From: Alcaligenaceae bacterium
GTDB lineage: Bacteria > Pseudomonadota > Gammaproteobacteria > Burkholderiales > Burkholderiaceae_B
NCBI GenBank assembly: GCA_012511095.1
Contig: JAAZGT010000169.1
Location: 1-12,981 of the forward strand
Reading direction: 5' to 3'
Length of the DNA: 12,981 nucleotides
Shown here: piece by piece, positions 5,575 through 12,825 of the stretch
How the letters are laid out: each line of letters opens with the position of its first letter
Position numbering within the stretch: position 1 is the first letter of the stretch
Made by a program: the position numbers and the translations under genes
Notes under the pieces: model-generated
Databases searched by the model: none
Seen by the model: the letters and a program-made list of their open reading frames with translations, nothing else
Told to the model about the DNA's origin: nothing

Positions 5575-6706
5575 CCGGATGTAGGGAGCCTGCCACGCTT
5601 GCGTGGCGGGCTCCTGTCATTTGAGGGGTGCAAATAGGCAGTCGCTGCCTAAAAGCCCAAGCTAACCACGCAAAGGCCATGGACTCCATTGCTTGAGCGG
5701 GTACACCTAGCTTGTCACTCGTATGTACAGGGTAGTTTAAAGCGTTGGCTAGTTGAGCCATGATTTCTGGGTTGGCAGCGCCACCACCAAAGACAATAAG
5801 CTCTTTGTTGTCAGCTGCATAGTCGTTTAAGCAGCTAATAATGCACGTAGTAGTCAAAGCGACCAAGCTAGCTTGTATGTCTGCAGCTTGGTAACTGTGA
5901 ATGGTATGGTTGAGCTTAAAAAAGCTCTCGAGCTGTTGTTCTAGCCATTGACCATTAAATAAATCACGACCAGTCGATTTAGGGGGTTTAAGCTTTAGCC
6001 ACTCCTCGTTGCTGATAAGAAAGTCGACTAAGTCTTGATTGGCCTCACCACTGGCAGCCCATAGGCCGTCTTTATCGAATTTTTGACCTAAGTGTTTATA
6101 ACACCAGTAGTCGAGCAGCATATTACCTGGCCCGCAATCAAAGCCGATAGTCGGTCGCTCAGGGTGTAATAAACTTAGATTAGAAATACCGCCAATATTT
6201 AATAAGGCGCGTGGCTTGTTTTTATCCCGAAAAATAGCATGGTGAAAGGCAGGGATTAATGGGGCGCCTTGACCACCAGCCGCAATGTCTCGGCTTCTAA
6301 AATCAGATATCACATCAATGCCAGTGAGCTCTGCCACTAGTGCGGGCGCATTGAGTTGAATACTATAGCCGCGCTCCGGTTGATGTCGCACTGTTTGACC
6401 GTGAATGCCTAGGGCATTAATTTCGTCGGCAACGAGGCCATTTTCTAGCAATAGGTTTTGCGTAACATCGGCGTATAATTTACCTAGTTCGAGCGACACC
6501 TCGGCAGCGAACCGCAACTCGTCGGGACCACTTTTGTTAAGGTTTAAAATTACTTCACGCAAATTGAGGGGAATATCAAGACTGCTTGTAGCGATAAGCT
6601 TAATGGCCTGCTCTGATTGAGCATTTATTTGAACCAAAGAGGCATCGACACCATCGGTGCTAGTACCAGACATAATGCCGATAAAATAAGTAGACTGTCG
6701 GTTCAT
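5570..6706 (-). CDS. anmK: Anhydro-N-acetylmuramic acid kinase
   Basis: AnmK cleaves and phosphorylates 1,6-anhydro-N-acetylmuramic acid to MurNAc-6-phosphate with ATP, part of cytoplasmic recycling of cell-wall fragments. The 378-residue protein is close to the usual ~370. Seen are the N-terminal 'GIMSGTSTDGVDASL' (10-24), 'GIHGQTVRH' (100-108), 'LISDFRSRDIAAGGQGAPLIPAFH'-type core (132-155), 'LLNIGGISNLSLL' (168-180), Asp190 in 'GFDCGPGN' matching the known catalytic base, and 'VFGGGAANPEIM' near the C-terminus. The ATG at 6706 (AAAGG 8 nt upstream) is preferred to an in-frame TTG at 6727. It is the only minus-strand gene of the core block, converging on erpA and divergent from tyrS. Its last codons include a long GC-rich inverted repeat. 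Confidence 0.96.
   Translation of the reverse strand: MNRQSTYFIGIMSGTSTDGVDASLVQINAQSEQAIKLIATSSLDIPLNLREVILNLNKSGPDELRFAAEVSLELGKLYADVTQNLLLENGLVADEINALGIHGQTVRHQPERGYSIQLNAPALVAELTGIDVISDFRSRDIAAGGQGAPLIPAFHHAIFRDKNKPRALLNIGGISNLSLLHPERPTIGFDCGPGNMLLDYWCYKHLGQKFDKDGLWAASGEANQDLVDFLISNEEWLKLKPPKSTGRDLFNGQWLEQQLESFFKLNHTIHSYQAADIQASLVALTTTCIISCLNDYAADNKELIVFGGGAANPEIMAQLANALNYPVHTSDKLGVPAQAMESMAFAWLAWAFRQRLPICTPQMTGARHASVAGSLHPA
5581..5614. repeat. GC-rich 14-bp hairpin inside the 3' end of anmK
   Basis: On the plus strand GGAGCCTGCCACGC (5585-5598) and GCGTGGCGGGCTCC (5601-5614) form a 14-bp stem with one T-G mismatch and a 2-nt centre. GTAG (5581-5584) precedes it. A GTAG head plus a GC-rich hairpin is the layout of REP elements in other proteobacteria. 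Against that, the hairpin encodes AnmK residues 365-374, within the family's conserved 'TGA...V.G' ending, so it is not an obvious insertion. Confidence 0.6.
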
Positions 6707-6788
6707 TAAAAGCGCCTTTAGAAGCAATAATTCGAGCTAATAAAGGTTATAATCTAACATAAAATCGGCGAAGTGCCCCTCAGTGTCT

Positions 6789-6816
6789 TTGCAATGTAAA
6801 TTTTATATCCCATAAT
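6789..6816 (+). promoter_or_regulatory. tyrS: Candidate tyrS promoter
   Basis: TTGCAA (6789-6794) and CATAAT (6811-6816) are separated by 16 bp, with four and five consensus matches. The pair lies 15 bp before the GGAG ribosome-binding site of tyrS in the 139-bp divergent gap. A perfect TATAAT also occurs at 6748-6753 but has no -35 partner on the plus strand. The anmK promoter on the opposite strand was not resolved. Confidence 0.45.
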
Positions 6817-6845
6817 CTAAAAAGAAATTTGGAGTTTATCAATTC

Positions 6846-8072
6846 ATGTCTAAACAAGAAATTCAGATCAGCCAAGAGGTAAAAGATGAAATGCGCATCG
6901 TTTTACGTGGCTGTGATGAGCTGTTGGTCGAAAGTGAGCTATTGCAGAAAATGCAGCGCAGTAAGGACACCGGTGTCCCTCTACGTATTAAATTGGGTTT
7001 AGACCCAACCGCGCCTGATATTCACTTGGGCCATACGGTGGTGCTTAATAAGATGCGTCAGCTTCAAGATTTAGGCCACCAAGTTATTTTCCTAATTGGT
7101 GATTTCACCGCTTTAATCGGTGACCCTAGCGGTCGTGACACCACACGTCCACCACTCACTAGAGAGCAAGTACTTGCTAACGCCAAAACCTATTATGAGC
7201 AAGCTTCTCTTATTTTGGACCCTGAGCGTACTGAGATTCGTTATAACTCAGAGTGGTGCGATGACATTAGCTTGCGAGACATGATCTCCTTAGCCTCACG
7301 TTATACGGTTGCTCGTATGCTTGAGCGCGATGACTTTACTAACCGCTATAAGAGTGGCGTACCCATTGCAATGCATGAGTTCATTTACCCGTTATTACAG
7401 GGTCATGACTCCGTCGTATTAAAAAACGATATTGAGTTAGGCGGTACCGACCAAAAATTCAACCTGTTAGTGGGTCGTGATTTACAAAAAGAGTACGGCC
7501 AAGAGCCACAGTGTGTACTGACCATGCCTTTACTAGAGGGTTTAGACGGCGTTGAAAAAATGTCTAAATCTAAAAATAATTACATCGGTATTACCGAAGA
7601 CCCTGATAGTATGTTTGGTAAGATCATGTCAATCTCAGACGAGTTGATGTGGCGTTTCTACCTCTTATTATCGAGCCACAGTCTAGAAGCGATTGAGGGC
7701 TTCCGCAAAGAGACTGAAAATGGTCGTAATCCACGTGATTTCAAAGTCATGTTGGCTCAGGAAATCATTACTCGTTTCCATACGGCAGCCGCTGCAGAAA
7801 AAGCGTTACAGACTTTCGAGGCGCGTTTCCGTGACGGTCAAATTCCTGACGAAATGTCTGAGATAACATTAACCGGTGGTCCCTTATCAATTGTTCATGT
7901 TCTACGTGATTCAGGGTTAGCGAGCTCAGGCTCTGAGGCTAACCGTAATATTCAGCAGGGTGGTGTGCGTGTTGATAGCCAACGCATTGAGGACCGTACG
8001 CTCGAATTAGGTACAGGTACTTATGTGGTACAAGTAGGTAAGCGTAAATTCGCCCGTGTGACCATTAGTTAG
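6846..8072 (+). CDS. tyrS: Tyrosyl-tRNA synthetase
   Basis: This class I aminoacyl-tRNA synthetase charges tRNA-Tyr with tyrosine. The 408-residue protein has the HIGH-type motif as HLGH (60-63, in 'GLDPTAPDIHLGHTVV'), the following 'FLIGDFTALIGDPSGR', and KMSKS at 238-242. A C-terminal S4 RNA-binding domain (about 340-408) contains 'SGSEANRNIQQGGVRVD'. The KMSKS form and length point to the TyrRS branch common in beta-proteobacteria, distinct from the E. coli KFGKS form. GGAG at 6831-6834 is 11 nt before the ATG, slightly far. It shares a 139-bp divergent region with anmK. No T-box is expected or seen, as that control belongs mainly to Gram-positives. Confidence 0.98.
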   Translation: MSKQEIQISQEVKDEMRIVLRGCDELLVESELLQKMQRSKDTGVPLRIKLGLDPTAPDIHLGHTVVLNKMRQLQDLGHQVIFLIGDFTALIGDPSGRDTTRPPLTREQVLANAKTYYEQASLILDPERTEIRYNSEWCDDISLRDMISLASRYTVARMLERDDFTNRYKSGVPIAMHEFIYPLLQGHDSVVLKNDIELGGTDQKFNLLVGRDLQKEYGQEPQCVLTMPLLEGLDGVEKMSKSKNNYIGITEDPDSMFGKIMSISDELMWRFYLLLSSHSLEAIEGFRKETENGRNPRDFKVMLAQEIITRFHTAAAAEKALQTFEARFRDGQIPDEMSEITLTGGPLSIVHVLRDSGLASSGSEANRNIQQGGVRVDSQRIEDRTLELGTGTYVVQVGKRKFARVTIS

Positions 8073-8113
8073 TAGCTATTAGCAATAAAGCCATCACAAT
8101 TTGGAGGTGTTTT

Positions 8114-8746
8114 ATGAAGTTAGTTAGTAATTCGATTCAACATAATCAGCCGATTGACCCACGTTTTGCTTTTGGCAAAATGGATAAACAAACTAATATT
8201 GCCTTATCCTCAAATATCAATCCGCATTTTAGTTGGACTGACGCGCCCGAAGGCACCAAATCATTTGTGATGGTTTGCGTTGATACCGATGTGCCAAGTA
8301 AGCCTGACGATGTGAATCAACTAGACCGCGAGGTGCCAGCTGATTTACCGCGCGTTGCTTTTTATCACTGGGCTTTAATTGATATCCCAGCTGATGCCAC
8401 CGAGATTAAAGAGGGGCAGCACTCTAAGGATGTCTCACCCAAAGGCAAGGGTGGCCCTAAGGCACCTAATGGCCTACGTCATGGTATTAATAATTTCACC
8501 GAGTGGTTTGCTGGAGACCCTGACATGAAGGGCGACTACTTTGGTTATGATGGTCCTTGCCCACCTTTTAATGATTCATTGGTGCACCATTATCATTTCA
8601 CACTTTATGCTCTAGATATTGAGCGCTTACCTCTTGAGGGTAGCTTTAGTTGTGCAGATGTGATCAAAGCCATGGCAGGCCATGTATTGGCAGAAGATAC
8701 CATTATCGGTACCTATACCCTTAACCCTCGTTTAGCTGCAAAATAG
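8114..8746 (+). CDS. PEBP family protein, YbhB/YbcL type (Raf kinase inhibitor-like)
   Basis: The 210-residue product belongs to the phosphatidylethanolamine-binding protein family. It shows 'P.FSW.DAPEGTKSFVMVCVDTDVP' (37-61), 'FYHWALIDIPA', 'GINNFTEWF', and the pocket-forming 'YDGPCPPFND' (145-154) followed by 'HHYHFTLYALD'. Bacterial members usually read 'CxDPDAP' and 'HRYxFTLYAL'; here Asp-Thr-Asp and His-His replace the commonest forms. There is no signal peptide, so it should be cytoplasmic. The molecular role of bacterial PEBPs is unsettled. A very good GGAGGTG site (8102-8108) precedes the ATG. It lies 41 bp after tyrS on the same strand without a terminator between, so it may be transcribed with tyrS. 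Confidence 0.9.
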   Translation: MKLVSNSIQHNQPIDPRFAFGKMDKQTNIALSSNINPHFSWTDAPEGTKSFVMVCVDTDVPSKPDDVNQLDREVPADLPRVAFYHWALIDIPADATEIKEGQHSKDVSPKGKGGPKAPNGLRHGINNFTEWFAGDPDMKGDYFGYDGPCPPFNDSLVHHYHFTLYALDIERLPLEGSFSCADVIKAMAGHVLAEDTIIGTYTLNPRLAAK

Positions 8747-8858
8747 CAGTTAAGATGAGGCAATGATTTTTCGATTCCATCAGTTATTGGCGGAGTCGCT
8801 TATTTGTTTTTTATTTAATCATATTTACTCTATCTACATATCATTAGGAGTTTTATCA

Positions 8859-10103
8859 ATGTTTGAGCGCAGCAATACCCTGGACAAAGTGGATCCAGAA
8901 TTATGGGCAGCAATGCAACAAGAAGATAAGCGTCAAGAGGAACATATTGAGCTTATCGCTTCTGAAAACTACACTAGCCCGGCAGTTATGCAAGCCCAAG
9001 GCTCACAATTAACCAACAAATACGCCGAAGGTTATCCAGGCAGACGCTATTATGGTGGCTGTGAATATGTAGATATTGTTGAGCAATTAGCGATTGATCG
9101 CTTAAAAGAGTTATTTGGCGCAGAAGCAGCCAACGTACAGCCTAACTCGGGCTCTCAGGCTAACCAAGGTGTTTACCTAGCTGTTCTTGAGGCGGGTGAT
9201 ACAGTATTAGGTATGAGCTTAGCCGAGGGTGGTCACTTAACTCATGGTGCATCAGTTAATGCATCAGGTAAGTTATACAACTTCGTTCACTATGGTCTTA
9301 ACGAAAAAGAAGAGATCGATTACGACGAGTTAGAGCGTTTAGCTAAAGAGCACAAGCCTAAGTTAATCGTTGGTGGTGCTTCTGCTTACGCTTTAAAAAT
9401 TGATTTTGAGCGTATGGCTAAAATCGCTAAAGAGGTTGGTGCTTACTTCATGGTTGATATTGCCCACTACGCAGGTTTAGTAGTTGCTGGTCAATATCCT
9501 AACCCAGTTCCTTACGCTGACTTCGTAACTTCTACTACGCACAAATCACTACGTGGTCCACGCGGTGGTGTGATCATGATGAAAGCTGAGCACGAGCGTA
9601 TTATTAACTCGGCTATTTTCCCAGGTCTTCAAGGTGGTCCATTAATGCACGTGATCGCTGGTAAAGCAGTTGCTTTCAAAGAAGCTGCAGCACCTGAGTT
9701 CAAGGAGTGGGGCGCACAGGTTCTTAAAAACGCTAAGGTATTAGCTGACACCTTAACTAAGCGTGGTTTACGTATCGTTTCTGGTCGTACCGAGAGCCAC
9801 GTGATGTTAGTTGACTTACGCAGTAAGGGTATTACTGGTAAGGTTGCCGAAGAGGCTTTAGGTAAGGCTCACATTACTGTAAACAAAAACGCCATCCCTA
9901 ACGACCCTGAAACACCTTTTGTTACTAGTGGTATTCGTATTGGTTCACCAGCTATTACCACGCGAGGTTTCAAAGAAGCAGAGGCTGAGTTAACTGCTAA
10001 CCTAATCGCTGATGTTCTAGAAAACCCTCATGATGAGGCTTTCTTAGAAGAGGTTCGAGCTAAGGTTAATGCATTAACTTCACAGTTCCCTGTTTACAAA
10101 TAA
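8859..10103 (+). CDS. glyA: Serine hydroxymethyltransferase
   Basis: GlyA converts serine and tetrahydrofolate to glycine and 5,10-methylene-tetrahydrofolate, the main source of one-carbon units. The 414-residue protein has the full family pattern: 'HIELIASENYTSPAVM', 'TNKYAEGYPGRRYYGGCEYVD', 'NVQPNSGSQAN', 'VDIAHYAGLV' and 'TTHKSLRGPRGG' with the pyridoxal-phosphate lysine at 229, the same number as in E. coli. The ATG at 8859 has AGGAG (8846-8850) 8 nt upstream. The open frame continues upstream to 8763, but those 32 codons are not conserved and lie before the ribosome-binding site. The 112-bp gap in front of it holds no recognisable riboswitch or strong hairpin. The glyA-nrdR-rib order is common in proteobacteria. 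Confidence 0.99.
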   Translation: MFERSNTLDKVDPELWAAMQQEDKRQEEHIELIASENYTSPAVMQAQGSQLTNKYAEGYPGRRYYGGCEYVDIVEQLAIDRLKELFGAEAANVQPNSGSQANQGVYLAVLEAGDTVLGMSLAEGGHLTHGASVNASGKLYNFVHYGLNEKEEIDYDELERLAKEHKPKLIVGGASAYALKIDFERMAKIAKEVGAYFMVDIAHYAGLVVAGQYPNPVPYADFVTSTTHKSLRGPRGGVIMMKAEHERIINSAIFPGLQGGPLMHVIAGKAVAFKEAAAPEFKEWGAQVLKNAKVLADTLTKRGLRIVSGRTESHVMLVDLRSKGITGKVAEEALGKAHITVNKNAIPNDPETPFVTSGIRIGSPAITTRGFKEAEAELTANLIADVLENPHDEAFLEEVRAKVNALTSQFPVYK

Positions 10104-10126
10104 TTAGCAATATTTTGCTATTGATA

Positions 10127-10161
10127 CAGCTCACCTTGGGTCTGCGCCTTAAGGTGAGCTG
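10127..10161 (+). promoter_or_regulatory. Perfect 11-bp hairpin between glyA and nrdR covering the nrdR SD-like sequence
   Basis: CAGCTCACCTT (10127-10137) and AAGGTGAGCTG (10151-10161) are perfect complements, with a 13-nt loop. A smaller TAGCAA/TTGCTA hairpin precedes it (10105-10120). There is no T-run of terminator quality after the stem (GGTAGTATTTATT). The only Shine-Dalgarno-like run before nrdR, AAGGTGAG, is in the 3' arm, 15 nt from the ATG. It could be a leaky terminator or a structure that limits nrdR translation. Confidence 0.55.
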
Positions 10162-10173
10162 GTAGTATTTATT

Positions 10174-10644
10174 ATGAAATGTCCTTTTTGCGGTAATACT
10201 GATACCCAAGTAATCGATTCGCGTTGGCAAGACGAGGGTAATGTCATTCGTCGCCGTCGTCGTTGTCCGGACTGCGAAAAGCGTTTTACTACCTTTGAGC
10301 GTGTCGAAAAGGTGATGCCTGCTGTTGTTAAGCGCGATGGTAGACGCACTGATTTCGATTTATCTAAGGTTGAAGCCAGTATGAATATGGCTTTACGCAA
10401 GCGTCCTGTCAGTACTGAACTACGAGAAAAGGCGTTACTTGATATTCAAGATGCTGTATTTAATCTCGGCGAAAAAGAGGTAAGCACCGATGCAATCGGT
10501 GAATTCGTGATGCAGACTCTCAAGGACTTGGACCAGGTCGCTTATGTGCGCTTTGCCTCGGTCTATCAAAGCTTTGAGCATATCGATGAGTTCGTCAAAG
10601 CCATTAGCGAGATGCAGGCTAAAAACGGTTCTCATAAAAAATAA
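10174..10644 (+). CDS. nrdR: Transcriptional repressor NrdR
   Basis: NrdR represses ribonucleotide reductase genes in response to bound ATP/dATP. The 156-residue protein has the N-terminal zinc ribbon with Cys3, Cys6, Cys31 and Cys34, the basic 'RRRRRCPDCEKRFTTFER' stretch that helps DNA binding, and an ATP-cone domain (about 49-139) starting 'VVKRDGRRTDFDLSKV'. Length and start are standard for the family. The gene lies 70 bp after glyA, behind a strong hairpin, and ends 5 bp before ribD. No NrdR-box pair was noticed in this window, in keeping with its targets lying elsewhere. Confidence 0.98.
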   Translation: MKCPFCGNTDTQVIDSRWQDEGNVIRRRRRCPDCEKRFTTFERVEKVMPAVVKRDGRRTDFDLSKVEASMNMALRKRPVSTELREKALLDIQDAVFNLGEKEVSTDAIGEFVMQTLKDLDQVAYVRFASVYQSFEHIDEFVKAISEMQAKNGSHKK

Positions 10645-10649
10645 TCGCA

Positions 10650-11834
10650 ATGAGTCTTAGTCAATTATCAGCAGCACAACAAGATCATTATTGGATGCGT
10701 CAAGCCATCCAACTCGCTGAACAATCCCTTTATTTGACCTCCCCAAACCCGCGTGTGGGTTGCGTTATCGTACGCGATGGCGAGGTGTTAGGCCAAGGCT
10801 GTACCCAAGAGGCCGGTAGTGACCATGCCGAAGTACAAGCAATAAAAGATGCCATCACCAGAGGCAACGAGCACGCCATGGTGGGCTCGACTTTTTATGT
10901 GACCTTGGAGCCTTGCAGTCATTATGGTCGAACACCACCCTGTGTGGATGCCATTATGCGTTGTCAACCGGCGCGTGTAGTGATTGCCATGACAGACCCC
11001 AATCCTTTGGTGGGCGGTCAAAGTATTATGAAAATGCGGGAAGTCGGTATTGTGGTGGACAATGGTGTATTAACCGCCGAAGCCCTTGATCTAAATCCTG
11101 GTTTTATTTCTCGCATGGCGAGCGCTAGACCTTGGGTGCGTACAAAAATTGCTACCTCCATTGACGGTAAGGTGGCTCTGGCTTGTGGTGAGTCTAAGTG
11201 GATTACGTCCTCTGTGGCACGTGATGACGGTCAACATTGGCGTGCACGTTGTTGTTTGGTTTTAACAGGCATTGGCACCGTTTTAGCTGATGACCCCTTA
11301 CTTAATGTACGTGCAGTTGATACACCTCGACAACCGATTCGTGGGGTCATTGATCGTCAATTTTTAATTGACACAGAAGCCGCTATTTTTAATGGCGATC
11401 CTGTGTGGTTATTTGTTGAGGATCGCGCTTTTACACAAAGTGAATTGAGTAAGCAAGCCACACTCGAACAAAATAAAAACGCTCGCATTATCAAGATGCC
11501 TTTAAACGCTGATAGTGCTGAGGTTCCAGGCCTAGATTTAGTGGCCATTATGGATTATTTAGCAGCCAATGAGATTAATGAGGTGCATTTAGAAGCAGGC
11601 CCTCGATTAAATGCTGGTTTTTTAGAAGCCGCTTTAGTTGATGAGTTACTTTTATATATGGCACCTAAAATCATTGGCCCTGGTAGAGAGGCTTTTGCAT
11701 TATCGCCTTTAGAGCGACTGAGTGATGCAAAGCAATTAGTATTTTTTGAGCAGCAAGCCATGGGTGTTGATGTGCGCTTAAGAGCGCGCGATGAGCAACG
11801 TTGGCAAAGCATTTTAAATGCAGTAACTAATTAG
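10650..11834 (+). CDS. ribD: Bifunctional riboflavin deaminase/reductase RibD
   Basis: RibD carries out two successive steps of riboflavin synthesis: deamination of the GTP-derived pyrimidine and NADPH reduction of its ribosyl side chain. The 394-residue protein has the deaminase domain first (about 12-155), with 'SPNPRVGCVIV', the zinc and proton-shuttle motif His59-Ala-Glu61, and 'PCSHYGRTPPC' with Cys89 and Cys98. The reductase domain follows (about 158-385), with 'KIATSIDGKVAL..GESKWITS' and 'EAGPRLNAGFLEAALVDELLLYMAPKIIG'. It starts 5 bp after nrdR without a good ribosome-binding site, suggesting coupled translation. About 15 N-terminal residues precede the usual family start, so an internal ATG (Met16) is possible. 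No FMN riboswitch lies in front of it. Confidence 0.97.
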   Translation: MSLSQLSAAQQDHYWMRQAIQLAEQSLYLTSPNPRVGCVIVRDGEVLGQGCTQEAGSDHAEVQAIKDAITRGNEHAMVGSTFYVTLEPCSHYGRTPPCVDAIMRCQPARVVIAMTDPNPLVGGQSIMKMREVGIVVDNGVLTAEALDLNPGFISRMASARPWVRTKIATSIDGKVALACGESKWITSSVARDDGQHWRARCCLVLTGIGTVLADDPLLNVRAVDTPRQPIRGVIDRQFLIDTEAAIFNGDPVWLFVEDRAFTQSELSKQATLEQNKNARIIKMPLNADSAEVPGLDLVAIMDYLAANEINEVHLEAGPRLNAGFLEAALVDELLLYMAPKIIGPGREAFALSPLERLSDAKQLVFFEQQAMGVDVRLRARDEQRWQSILNAVTN

Positions 11835-11849
11835 TGTTGAGAGAATAAC

Positions 11850-12473
11850 GTGTTTACAGGAATTATTACAGGTATTGGTGAAATCACCTCCGTTAAGCCC
11901 TTAGGAGCAGCCGACGACCAAGACAGCGGTGTGCGTTTACACATTGCCGCTAATGACTTTGACTTAAGCCGCATCAAACTAGGCGACTCCATTGCTATTC
12001 AGGGTGCTTGCATGACTGTGGTGGCTTTTGATGATAAAAGCTTTGAGGTTGAGGTGTCGCGTGAATCCCTCAACAAAACTGTTGGCTTAGATCAGGTAGG
12101 CGAAGTAAACCTTGAGCATGCGATGCGTTTAGGCGATACCTTAGACGGTCATATCGTAGCAGGTCATGTTGATGGTAAGGGTAAGGTGAGTGTGTTTGAG
12201 CCAGTCGGTGAGTCCTACGAGCTTAAAATCCAAATCCCAGCAGCGCTGAGTAAGTATCTAGCCTACAAAGGCTCCATTGTGGTCAATGGCGTGAGCCTCA
12301 CGGTAAACTCGGTTGAAGACAACGCTGAGGGTTGTGAGGTGAGTATTAACTTAATTCCACATACCTTAGAAGTGACCACTTTAAAACACCTAAAAAGTGG
12401 TGCCGAGGTTAATATCGAAGTGGACTTATTAGCACGCTATGTTGAGCGTATTTTGAGTTTGCAGAAAAACTAA
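11850..12473 (+). CDS. ribE: Riboflavin synthase, alpha chain
   Basis: This enzyme joins two molecules of 6,7-dimethyl-8-ribityllumazine to make riboflavin. The 207-residue protein has the two lumazine-binding repeats of the family: the first opens with 'MFTGIITGIGEI' and includes 'GACMTVV', the second includes 'HIVAGHVDGKGKV' and 'NGVSLTVN'. The start is a GTG at 11850, fixed by the conserved MFTGII N-terminus; a weak GAGAG lies upstream. It begins 15 bp after ribD and ends just before a terminator, so nrdR-ribD-ribE looks like one unit. The usual later riboflavin genes (ribBA, ribH) do not follow here. Confidence 0.98.
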   Translation: MFTGIITGIGEITSVKPLGAADDQDSGVRLHIAANDFDLSRIKLGDSIAIQGACMTVVAFDDKSFEVEVSRESLNKTVGLDQVGEVNLEHAMRLGDTLDGHIVAGHVDGKGKVSVFEPVGESYELKIQIPAALSKYLAYKGSIVVNGVSLTVNSVEDNAEGCEVSINLIPHTLEVTTLKHLKSGAEVNIEVDLLARYVERILSLQKN

Positions 12474-12477
12474 TTAT

Positions 12478-12511
12478 AAAAACCGCTGTTTATCATGAAT
12501 AGCGGCTTTTT
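12478..12511 (+). terminator. Rho-independent terminator after ribE
   Basis: CCGCT (12483-12487) pairs with AGCGG (12501-12505), and the stem can extend inward by several A-T and G-T pairs. It is preceded by five A and followed by C and five T. It lies 4 bp after the ribE stop and directly before the tRNA-Ser promoter. Confidence 0.88.
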
Positions 12512-12512
12512 A

Positions 12513-12541
12513 TTGATGAAAAAAGTCTAAGGTGATAAAAT
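12513..12541 (+). promoter_or_regulatory. Candidate tRNA-Ser promoter with extended -10
   Basis: TTGATG (12513-12518) and TAAAAT (12536-12541) are 17 bp apart, with TGA directly before the -10, an extended -10 pattern. It begins right after the ribE terminator. Initiation near 12548 would give a leader of about 54 nt before the mature tRNA. Confidence 0.6.
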
Positions 12542-12551
12542 CCTTTGCTTA

Positions 12552-12592
12552 GTGTTAAATGATCACCACCTTGGTGATTGCGTATTTAACAC
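12552..12592 (+). repeat. Two-part hairpin in the tRNA-Ser leader
   Basis: An outer perfect 9-bp stem, GTGTTAAAT/ATTTAACAC (12552-12560 and 12584-12592), encloses an inner perfect 7-bp stem, ATCACCA/TGGTGAT (12562-12568 and 12572-12578). There is 1 nt between stems on the left and 5 nt on the right. It lies between the predicted transcription start and the tRNA 5' end, 9 nt before the mature tRNA. No T-run follows. Confidence 0.7.
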
Positions 12593-12601
12593 GGTCAAAT
12601 A

Positions 12602-12689
12602 GGGTCGGTGGCCGAGTGGCTGAAGGCGCACGCTTGGAAAGCGTGTATACGGCGACGTATCGAGGGTTCGAATCCCTCTCGACCCGCCA
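12602..12689 (+). tRNA. tRNA-Ser (anticodon GGA)
   Basis: An 88-nt class II tRNA with all arms is visible. The acceptor stem is GGGTCGG with TCGACCC, the D arm contains GCC/GGC, and the anticodon stem CACGC/GCGTG encloses the loop TTGGAAA, with anticodon GGA at 12636-12638. The long variable arm (ATACG/CGTAT) is typical of serine tRNAs. The T arm is GAGGG-TTCGAAT-CCCTC, with discriminator G and encoded CCA (12687-12689). It reads UCC and UCU codons. Short open frames on both strands across it are not genes. Confidence 0.98.
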
Positions 12690-12807
12690 CAGAATTTATG
12701 AACGCATCCATACCTCATTGGTATGTCTCCAAAGCAGTATGAGCAGTGGTTATCAGAAAACAACGTAACTTAACTAACTGTATAGAAAAGTGTAGTATAT
12801 CCAAAAA
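12690..12807. other. Gap between tRNA-Ser and the following gene
   Basis: The only structure seen is a CATACC/GGTATG hairpin with a 5-nt loop (12709-12725), without a T-run; it may mark processing or weak termination of the tRNA transcript. No copy of the tRNA 3' end was found in the visible downstream bases. Confidence 0.4.
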
Positions 12808-12825
12808 TTAGTCAATAGTTGGATA
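12798..12825 (-). terminator. Inverted repeat at the end of the minus-strand gene
   Basis: TATCCAA (12798-12804) and TTGGATA (12819-12825) form a 7-bp stem with a 14-nt loop, spanning the stop codon of the minus-strand gene (12808-12810). There is no T-run after the stem on the minus strand, so termination by it is uncertain. Confidence 0.3.

Noticed and set aside
6707..6727. Longer AnmK start at a TTG
   Set aside because: The AAAGG site lies inside this extension, 8 nt before the ATG at 6706, and the family starts close to the 'GIMSGTS' motif.
8763..8858. Extended N-terminus for GlyA
   Set aside because: The extra 32 residues are hydrophobic and not conserved, while a clear AGGAG and the conserved N-terminus fit the start at 8859.
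8747..8858. Glycine riboswitch ahead of glyA
   Set aside because: The 112-bp gap shows no paired aptamer-like structure; only a 3-bp stem before a T-rich run was seen.
10645..10649. FMN riboswitch ahead of the riboflavin genes
   Set aside because: Only 5 bp separate nrdR from ribD and 15 bp separate ribD from ribE, too short for the element.
12602..12689. Proven attachment site in the tRNA-Ser 3' end
   Set aside because: No repeat of the tRNA end and no integrase are visible before the window stops, so only a possibility is reported.
12559..12768. Open frames on both strands across the tRNA-Ser gene
   Set aside because: They are by-products of the tRNA and its leader hairpin; the translated tRNA arms are a known source of false genes.
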